14,122 nt of DNA. It comes from Candidatus Scatomorpha stercoravium. GTDB lineage: Bacteria > Bacillota > Clostridia > Oscillospirales > Oscillospiraceae. Of the stretch, positions 1 through 5,851 are shown piece by piece. The notes under the pieces were generated by a model that was not told the origin of the DNA, made no database searches, and saw only the letters and a program-made list of their open reading frames with translations. Each line of letters opens with the position of its first letter. Position 1 is the stretch's first letter. The stretch covers positions 1 to 14,122 of the forward strand of contig DVKN01000020.1 in the NCBI GenBank assembly GCA_018716005.1, read 5' to 3'. The translations under genes and the position numbers were made by a program.

Positions 1-31
1 GCTTCTGCCCGGCCTCGCCCACATAGGGCAT
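1..31 (-). CDS. possible start of a further operon gene, cut by the window edge
   Basis: An ATG at 31-29 on the minus strand opens a frame of ten codons (MPYVGEAGQK) that runs to the window edge without a stop. It lies 26 bases after the stop of the Crp-family regulator gene, on the same strand, with no terminator between them. Upstream there is only a weak purine-rich stretch (AAGG and AGG) as a ribosome site. The fragment is too short to recognise, and it may equally be untranslated sequence. Confidence 0.22.
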   Translation of the reverse strand, partial: MPYVGEAGQK

Positions 32-57
32 GGCTGCCTGCCTTGAGTAGCGTCCGT

Positions 58-801
58 TCATTTCGTCTCGCACTCCCGGCGGTAGGCCTTGAGTCCGGGG
101 AGGTCGGTTATGCCGATGTGGCTGCGCTGAAGGGTAATCAGGCCGCGGTCCTCCATCCGATGGAGCTCGTTGAGGCAGGTGATGCGGTTTATAAACAGCA
201 TATCCGCCATCTGATGCTGCGTAAAGCGCTCGGAGATGTAGAGCACGCCGTCCTCCTCATAGCAGCCCCGCGAGGCCATGACGATGAGGAAATCGCTCAC
301 CAGCCAGCTCGCGCTGCGCATGGTGCTCTTGCGCAGCAGGTCCTGACATACGAGCAGGTCGCGCGTCGTCTGCGCGAGCGCGCCGCGCGTGAATGCGGAG
401 TCGTTGAAGAACAGCTTCTGCACGCGCTCCAGGCTTATGGAGTACACCACCGTGTGACAGCGCGCCTCGTAGTCGAGGGCGCAGGGGCGGTCGTAGAGCG
501 CGTAGGAGCAGAGCAGGAGGTTAGCCCCGGTGAAGAAATCGTAAATACGGCGCTTGCCGTTTACCGTCTCGTATGAGATGACGCCGCCGCTCTCCATGAA
601 GAAGCAGTATTCCACGCGCTCTCCCTGGCTGATGAGCTTTTCGCCCTTCTCATACTCAAGCAGATAGCGCTTTTTGCACAGCTTGCGCCTGAGGTAGCTC
701 AGGTCGTTGAAAAAATCCTTGCCGTTGAAGTAGAAGTGGACAGCGTCGGGGAACCGGCGCTCGCCGTTGATGTTGAACGGTGTCTCCTTAAAGGTAGACA
801 T
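58..801 (-). CDS. Crp/Fnr-family transcriptional regulator
   Basis: This 247-residue protein has the layout of a Crp/Fnr regulator. A cyclic-nucleotide-binding-type beta-roll spans about residues 45-135, followed by a dimerisation helix at about 135-170 and a winged helix-turn-helix at about 190-235. The HTH reads FTQHQMADMLFINRITCLNEL and then MEDRGLI, a good match to the family. The phosphate-binding Gly-Glu...Arg-Ser/Thr-Ala pattern of true cAMP receptors is absent (the site reads GANLLLCSYALYDRPCAL). No FNR-like N-terminal cysteine cluster is visible either, so the effector is unknown. The ATG at 801 follows GAGGTGA with good spacing, and the gene begins 9 bases after its upstream neighbour's stop. 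It is the last complete gene of the molybdenum hydroxylase operon. By position it is a likely autoregulator of that operon, which is inference. Confidence 0.85.
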   Translation of the reverse strand: MSTFKETPFNINGERRFPDAVHFYFNGKDFFNDLSYLRRKLCKKRYLLEYEKGEKLISQGERVEYCFFMESGGVISYETVNGKRRIYDFFTGANLLLCSYALYDRPCALDYEARCHTVVYSISLERVQKLFFNDSAFTRGALAQTTRDLLVCQDLLRKSTMRSASWLVSDFLIVMASRGCYEEDGVLYISERFTQHQMADMLFINRITCLNELHRMEDRGLITLQRSHIGITDLPGLKAYRRECETK

Positions 802-810
802 GCCCTCACC

Positions 811-1410
811 TCACTCTGGGAAAATGCTCTTTCTGCGCCGGGCGCGCAGTTTCATCTGGGGGTCGAATTTCCTGTGATGGGCCCAGTCTAGGATGTTTAC
901 GTCCCACTCGCGCAGCCGCGCGACAAGAGCGCCGTCGTCAAGGGCGTCCGCGTCGAGCAGGAGCGTGCCCTCGTCGGCGCCGAGGCGGGACAGTATGCGG
1001 TCATAGAGCTCGGGATTGGGACACTCCTCCCGCGCGGCCACGGAGCCTATTACCGGCAGCTCGAGGCCGAGCAGCTCCTCTATGCGCGCGGCAATGGCGC
1101 CGTCGGCGAGCTCGTCGCCGAGCAGGGGGTCGAGCCAGCACATTTCGCGCGCCGCGCCCTCGTCCAGCGCCGCGGCGGCGCGGGAGAGCAGCGCTTCGGG
1201 GCTGTAGCGGCTGTCCTCGAAGGCGGCGAGCGGGAGCTCCGCCGCCGCGGCCTCGCGCGGCTCCACGAGGCCCGGGACGCGCTCCGCCCCGCCGGACAGC
1301 GTGAGCTTTACCCAGCCGCCGGAGATGACGCGCAGGTCGGAGAGGGCGCGGATGAGCAGCGACGTCCTCCGGCCGGCGTCGCCGCCGGTGAGAAAAACGC
1401 GAAAAACCAT
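811..1410 (-). CDS. THEP1-like NTPase-fold protein with degenerate P-loop
   Basis: This 199-residue protein resembles the THEP1 nucleoside-triphosphatase fold in layout. It has an N-terminal strand and loop at residues 4-17 (VFLTGGDAGRRTSL), a central stretch MCWLDPLLGDEL at 90-101 where a Walker B 'DEiG..EL' motif would sit, then PVIGSV at 119-124. The catalytic P-loop lysine position is arginine (GRRTS rather than GKTT), and the Walker B glutamate position is proline, so it may bind but not hydrolyse nucleotide. The C-terminus (about 180-195) is very basic. The start codon lies one base after the stop of the preceding gene, with GGAGG inside that gene, so translation is probably coupled. 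The family assignment rests on pattern only and is tentative; a conserved hypothetical protein is the safe call. A role in cofactor handling for the molybdenum enzyme is conceivable but not shown. Confidence 0.7.
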   Translation of the reverse strand: MVFRVFLTGGDAGRRTSLLIRALSDLRVISGGWVKLTLSGGAERVPGLVEPREAAAAELPLAAFEDSRYSPEALLSRAAAALDEGAAREMCWLDPLLGDELADGAIAARIEELLGLELPVIGSVAAREECPNPELYDRILSRLGADEGTLLLDADALDDGALVARLREWDVNILDWAHHRKFDPQMKLRARRRKSIFPE

Positions 1411-1411
1411 A

Positions 1412-2071
1412 TCAGCCTCCGGAAATGGGCGCGCTGTGGAAGTTCTCCTTCATCCACTGCAGGTGCTTGATGTTGTCGTAAACGCGCTGGCAGTCCTCGC
1501 CGCAGGTCTCGGCGGAGGTGTCGGAGTTATAGAAGACCTTGCGGCAGACGGGGCACATGCGCACGGCCTTCTCGGCGAGGGCGCGCTTGCAGCCGCTCTC
1601 AAGCATGGTCTGGAGCGTGAGCGGCGCAAAGGGCTCGGAGGACATGCGCCCGTTGCGCACAATCTGGGCGCGGTTGTACTGCACGGCTATCCAGTCCAGC
1701 CAGGCGGATATGTTCGCGGCGCGCTCGGAGTATTCGGGGGAGAAGACGCCGGCGTATTTTTCGCCCTCGCGGCCGGTGGCGGCGAAGGCGGCGAGGCTCA
1801 TGTCGGCCTTGACCTCGGGCAGCGTGAGGAAATTGTCCTCCTCCAGCGCCAGGCCGAGCAGGCCGAAGCGCTTCACAAAGCGCATATTGCGCGCCGCAGG
1901 GTCCTTATCGTCGAGGACGATGTTAAGGAGGACGGCCACGTTCTCGCCGAGCTTTGCCGCGGGGTTGTATGCCATGGGCACGGCGTTGGGGGCGGGCTTG
2001 ATGCACTCCATGCCGCGCTCGTCGAGCACGGTGGTATAGTCGGAATATCTTATCCAGTAGGTAGAATCCAT
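1412..2071 (-). CDS. unknown protein with C-terminal CxxC-x13-CxxxC zinc-site motif
   Basis: I do not recognise a named family for this 219-residue protein. The N-terminal 165 residues are mixed alpha/beta, soluble and free of membrane segments, with an aromatic opening (MDSTYWIRYSDYTTVL) and a hydrophobic patch at 64-75 (RFVKRFGLLGLA). The C-terminus holds Cys173, Cys176, Cys190 and Cys194 in CxxC-x13-CxxxC spacing, typical of a structural zinc site. The layout recalls the CGNT zinc-finger proteins loosely, with an aromatic and a serine between the cysteine pairs, but not closely enough to assign. ATG at 2071 follows GGAGG with 7 bases between. The gene is coupled to the THEP1-like gene by a one-base gap. 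A nucleic-acid-binding or assembly role is possible but unsupported. Confidence 0.75.
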   Translation of the reverse strand: MDSTYWIRYSDYTTVLDERGMECIKPAPNAVPMAYNPAAKLGENVAVLLNIVLDDKDPAARNMRFVKRFGLLGLALEEDNFLTLPEVKADMSLAAFAATGREGEKYAGVFSPEYSERAANISAWLDWIAVQYNRAQIVRNGRMSSEPFAPLTLQTMLESGCKRALAEKAVRMCPVCRKVFYNSDTSAETCGEDCQRVYDNIKHLQWMKENFHSAPISGG

Positions 2072-2099
2072 GTGTTTTCCTCCAGGTGTGCGGGTATGC

Positions 2100-2128
2100 G
2101 GGGAGGGAGAGCGCTGCTCTCCCTCTCC
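2100..2128 (-). other. intercistronic hairpin between the transporter and the zinc-site protein gene
   Basis: Positions 2100-2112 pair with 2116-2128 as a 13-bp stem with one G-T pair and a GCT/AGC triloop. No T-run follows on the minus strand, so it is not a standard intrinsic terminator. It lies 20 bases after the MFS stop codon and could protect the 3' end of an upstream message or partly attenuate the downstream genes. Confidence 0.6.
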
Positions 2129-2148
2129 CTCACGGAATCAGTATACAC

Positions 2149-3360
2149 TTATTTTCTGCTCTGCGCAAGTTTTCCCTTTTCGCCGAGCTCGGGGGTGATG
2201 AGGCCGACAATGCCGCAGAGGACGAGAAATATGAAGGCCAGGATGAACACCAGCGTATAGTTGCTGCCCGCTATGGAGGCGATGACGGTCGGCACGAGGA
2301 AGCTCATGACGCCGAGGGCGGTCTGGTTCATGCCGGTGGCGGTGCCTATGCTCTCCTCGCCGAAGTCGCCGGTGAGGGGCAGGAGCGGGATGCGGGTGAA
2401 GCTCACGCCGACGCTGCCGGAGCAGATGAGGCCGGCGAGGGCCACGAGCACGTAGGTGAGCGGCCCGACGGGCATCAGGTAGGCGAGCAGGTAGAGCGCG
2501 CCGCCCACAATGCAGATGAAGGCGTAGGGGATGTTTATCTTGCCCAGCTTGCCTATCACCGCGCCGGAGAGTATGCCGCCGAGGATGAGGCAGAGGTTGA
2601 GGACGGTGCCGATGGTGCTCGCCATCTCCACGCTCGCGCCGTTGGCGCTGAAGGCCTGGGTGAGGTAGGTATTGATGAGGATGGAGGAGCCGACGGCAAA
2701 GCCGGAGCAGAACATGACCTTCCACATATTAGGACTCTTGAGCACCTTGGCGAGCTGGCCCTTGGCCTGGACGCTCCCGCCGGCGGGGGCGGGGGGAGCC
2801 TCGGGCTCCTTGACTATGATGACCCAGCCGAGCAGCAGCACGCAGCCGAGGACGCTGACGCCGAGGAAGGCGGACTCAAGGCTCGGATAGACGTTGCCGG
2901 TGGCGAAGGCCAGCGTGGTGCCGAGCCCGCCGGCCGCGCCGAAGAAGCCCATGGCGAGCGGCATCTCGTCCGGACGGAAGAGGCCGCCGACCATCTTGGG
3001 GCCGACAATGGTGATGGGCAGCAGGAAAGCGCCTATCAGCACGGTGGCGAGCATGAGCTCTATGTAGGTGGAGGCGAAGATGCGCCAGACCATGCAGGCC
3101 AGGGTGAGGACGAGGGCGAGGGCGGTGAACAGCTTGACGCCCTTCTTGTCCAGCACGCGGCCCACGACGACGCTCAAAAACGCGCCGGGCAGGCAGCCGA
3201 TAGTGGAGATGGCGGCCAGCTGGCCCTCGTTAATGGCGAACTTGGCCATGGTATCCGGGGCGCGGACGGCGAAAATCATGTTGGAGTAGTAGAGTATTGC
3301 CGTGCCTATCATGAGGATGGCCAGCACGACCCACTTGTAAGCGGCGGAATGTTGTTTCAT
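2149..3360 (-). CDS. MFS transporter, 12 predicted membrane helices
   Basis: This 403-residue integral membrane protein belongs to the major facilitator superfamily. About twelve hydrophobic segments are visible, and the loop after the second carries the MFS signature as GRVLDKKGVK. A central soluble loop rich in Pro and Ala (EPEAPPAPAGG) separates the two six-helix halves. The ATG at 3360 is preferred over the GTG at 3366: AGGGAG lies 7 bases before the ATG but almost abuts the GTG. The gene sits 111 bases downstream of the molybdenum-hydroxylase flavoprotein and precedes a 77-base gap. By position it likely imports the enzyme's substrate or exports its product. The sequence alone does not reveal the substrate; organic anions are a common choice for this type. 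Confidence 0.88.
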   Translation of the reverse strand: MKQHSAAYKWVVLAILMIGTAILYYSNMIFAVRAPDTMAKFAINEGQLAAISTIGCLPGAFLSVVVGRVLDKKGVKLFTALALVLTLACMVWRIFASTYIELMLATVLIGAFLLPITIVGPKMVGGLFRPDEMPLAMGFFGAAGGLGTTLAFATGNVYPSLESAFLGVSVLGCVLLLGWVIIVKEPEAPPAPAGGSVQAKGQLAKVLKSPNMWKVMFCSGFAVGSSILINTYLTQAFSANGASVEMASTIGTVLNLCLILGGILSGAVIGKLGKINIPYAFICIVGGALYLLAYLMPVGPLTYVLVALAGLICSGSVGVSFTRIPLLPLTGDFGEESIGTATGMNQTALGVMSFLVPTVIASIAGSNYTLVFILAFIFLVLCGIVGLITPELGEKGKLAQSRK

Positions 3361-3428
3361 AAGCACACTCCCTGTTGCCGTAATCCGGCGAATTAATTGT
3401 CAGAAAAATGTTTATTGACCCGACGAAG

Positions 3429-3462
3429 CCGGGCAGGCAATCGCAAGCAACTGCCTGCCCGG
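3429..3462 (-). other. intercistronic hairpin after the flavoprotein gene
   Basis: CCGGGCAGGCA at 3429-3439 pairs perfectly with 3452-3462 (11 bp, 12-base loop). It begins 9 bases after the flavoprotein stop codon. On the minus strand the run ATTTTT lies about 20 bases beyond the stem, too far for a classical terminator. It may mark a 3' end or a partial termination point separating enzyme genes from transporter genes. Confidence 0.55.
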
Positions 3463-3471
3463 GAAACAGGT

Positions 3472-5838
3472 TTATCGGACGCTTTCGAGGAAGCGCTTTA
3501 CCATTACGCGCACTTCCTGGAGCTTGAACTCGTTGTTGCGGATGGGGAGCGCGCCCTCGAGGGCCATCTCGCTCGCGGCCGCGATGACCTCGTCGCTGAG
3601 CTCCTTGCCGGCCAGGAAGGCTTCGACGTTCTTGAGCTCCACGGGCACGGGGGCCACGCCGCCGAGCACGAGGCGGATGTCCCTGCCGCCGGGCTTGTAG
3701 CTGGTGGCGAGGGAGACTATCGCGAAGTCGATGCTCTTGCGCAGGCGGAACTTCTCGTAATGGGTGACGGCCTCGGGGTCGGGCTTGAGCACGATTTCCC
3801 TGACGACCTCGCCGGGGACGAGCTGATCCTTGGTGTCGAGGTGCTCGCAGAAGAACTCCTCGGCCTTGACGGTCTTCTCTGTGGTGACTATCTCGGCGTC
3901 GAGCAGCAGCAGCGCGGGGCTGATATCGCTCGCGTTTACGCTGTAGCAGCCGCAGTTCATGCAGCGCTTGGCCTCTTCCTCGGCGGCCTCGCGGGAGATG
4001 GTGACGGTGTCCTCGCGCTCCAGGTTGCGCTCGGCGACCGGGATGGAGATGTCCTTCACGCCGCGCTTGCGCTCCGCGAAGCTCGGGTCGAACTTCAGGA
4101 AGCCCTCGTGCTTGTATACGGGCTTCGCGATGCCCACGCTCGCGTTTATCGCCTCGGCGGCGTTGCGGCCCTGGCGAATGGCGCTGATGACCGTGCTCGG
4201 GCCGGAGACGATGTCGCCGCCCGCGTAGACGCCCTTGTGGCTCGTCGCCTGGCTGTCCTCGTCGACCACGAGACGCCCGCGGGCGCTCTCATAGCCCTCG
4301 CCGAGGAAGCTCAGGTCGACCTGCTGGCCCGCGGCCATGAGCACGCTGTCGGCGTTCACGATGGTGGTGTCGTCCTCGTCGTAGTGGAGCACGAGCCTGC
4401 CCTTCTCGTCGCGGGTGTAATACGTGCGCTTGAGCTCCATGCCGGTTATCTGGCCGTCCTTGTAGAGCGCGCGCTTCACGCCCCACTGGGGCATAATCTG
4501 CACGCCCTCCTCCTTCGCGCGCTCTATCTCCTCGCGGGAGGCGGTGAGCTCGTTCTCGGGCTTGCGGAACACCAGCGTGACCGTCTTCGCGCCCAGGCGC
4601 TTCGCCGTGACGGCGACGTCCATGGCGACGTTGCCGCCGCCGATGACGATGACGTTCTCGCGCTGCTTCTTGCTCATCCACTTGTTGACCTCGACCAGGA
4701 ACTCCAGGCCGAACTCCGTGAACTCCTCGCCGTCGAAGCCCAGCACCGGGCGCTTCCACGCGCCGGTGGCGTAGAACACCTTGTCGTTCTCGGCCTCGAG
4801 CTTGTCGGCGGTGACGTCCTTGCCGAGCTCGCAGCCCAGCACGAACTTCACGCCCATGCCCTCGATAGCGGAGGCGACGGCGTCGACGTAGTGCTTGGGC
4901 AGGCGGTAGTTGGGGATGGCGTACTGAAGCATGCCGCCGGCCTTCTCCATCTTGTCGTAGACGGTGACGCTGTGGCCGGCCTTGCGCAGGTAGTACGCGG
5001 CGGTGAGGCCGGCGGGGCCCGCGCCGACGACGGCGACCTTGACGCCGGTCTCGCTCTCGGGGGCCTTGTAGTAGACGTCCTGGTGCTCCATGGCGTAGTC
5101 GCCGAGGGCGCGCTCCACGGTGTGGATGCTCACGCAGTCGTCGTGCTCGGACTGGGCCTGGGTGGCCATGACGGTCATGCGGTTGCAGCGGTTCTCGCAG
5201 AGGTGGGCGCAGACGCGGCTGGTGATGGTGGGCATGGGGTTGACGCGGTAGAATATCTCGGCCGCGGCGGCCCAGTCGCCGGCGCGCAGCTTCTCCATGT
5301 AGGAGCCGATGTCCGTGTTGTTCGGGCAGCCGCCGGAGCAGCCGACGGCGCTGCTCGTCTTCATGCCGCCGAAAATGCTGTGGTAGCGCGCGTCGCCCTT
5401 GAGCGCGTAGCACTCCTCCCCGCCCTTCCGGGCGCAGTTGAGCGCGCCGCCGCTGCCTTCGGGGTAGCGGTAGAACCAGCAGCGGACATCCTGACAGATG
5501 TTGCCGCCAATCGTGGCCTTGTTGCGGACGAGGGGGCTGGCCACGGAGTGGGCGGCCTCCCTGAGGACGGCCGGGAGCTTGTCGGAGACCTCGACGTCCT
5601 TGAGCTTGGTGAGCGCGCCGACGGATACGGCGCCGTTCTCTTCCTTTATGTACTCGGCGCACTCAATGCTCTTGAGGTTGACGACCTTCTCGGGGTAGAC
5701 CGGCTGGATGCGGGTGCGCAGCTCGGTCATGAGGTCGGTGCCGCCGGCTATGGCTACGGTGCTGAGCTTGCTGCCCTCCGCGAGTTCTTTCGACGCCTCC
5801 TCGAAGGACTTGGCATTCACATGCTTGAATTCCTGCAT
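3472..5838 (-). CDS. FAD subunit of a molybdenum hydroxylase with an inserted GltD-like NAD(P)H oxidoreductase
   Basis: This 788-residue protein combines two electron-transfer proteins. Residues 1-160 and 631-788 together (about 318 residues) make a normal xanthine dehydrogenase/CO dehydrogenase FAD subunit: AGGTDLM at 31-37, ATIGGNI at 108-114, SDISPALLLLDAE at 637-649 and YEKFRLRKSIDFAI at 694-707. Cys120, Cys135 and Cys143 match the [4Fe-4S] loop of 4-hydroxybenzoyl-CoA reductase beta subunits. Between about 160 and 630 lies a GltD/DPD-like module. It has Fe/S cysteines at 167, 171, 210, 214 and 218, a first dinucleotide fold VVGAGPAG at 270-277 (FAD), a second VIGGGNVAMD at 398-407 (NAD(P)H), AGGD at 539-542, and RCMNCGC at 625-631. 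The ATG follows GGAGG and lies 13 bases after the catalytic gene's stop. The module probably exchanges electrons between NAD(P)H and the molybdenum enzyme. The domain calls are firm; the direction of electron flow is inference. Confidence 0.93.
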   Translation of the reverse strand: MQEFKHVNAKSFEEASKELAEGSKLSTVAIAGGTDLMTELRTRIQPVYPEKVVNLKSIECAEYIKEENGAVSVGALTKLKDVEVSDKLPAVLREAAHSVASPLVRNKATIGGNICQDVRCWFYRYPEGSGGALNCARKGGEECYALKGDARYHSIFGGMKTSSAVGCSGGCPNNTDIGSYMEKLRAGDWAAAAEIFYRVNPMPTITSRVCAHLCENRCNRMTVMATQAQSEHDDCVSIHTVERALGDYAMEHQDVYYKAPESETGVKVAVVGAGPAGLTAAYYLRKAGHSVTVYDKMEKAGGMLQYAIPNYRLPKHYVDAVASAIEGMGVKFVLGCELGKDVTADKLEAENDKVFYATGAWKRPVLGFDGEEFTEFGLEFLVEVNKWMSKKQRENVIVIGGGNVAMDVAVTAKRLGAKTVTLVFRKPENELTASREEIERAKEEGVQIMPQWGVKRALYKDGQITGMELKRTYYTRDEKGRLVLHYDEDDTTIVNADSVLMAAGQQVDLSFLGEGYESARGRLVVDEDSQATSHKGVYAGGDIVSGPSTVISAIRQGRNAAEAINASVGIAKPVYKHEGFLKFDPSFAERKRGVKDISIPVAERNLEREDTVTISREAAEEEAKRCMNCGCYSVNASDISPALLLLDAEIVTTEKTVKAEEFFCEHLDTKDQLVPGEVVREIVLKPDPEAVTHYEKFRLRKSIDFAIVSLATSYKPGGRDIRLVLGGVAPVPVELKNVEAFLAGKELSDEVIAAASEMALEGALPIRNNEFKLQEVRVMVKRFLESVR

Positions 5839-5851
5839 CGGTTGAACCTCC

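Noticed and set aside
3429..3462. Intrinsic terminator ending the Mo enzyme operon before the transporter
   Set aside because: The stem is strong but no T-run follows it directly, and no new promoter was seen before the MFS gene.
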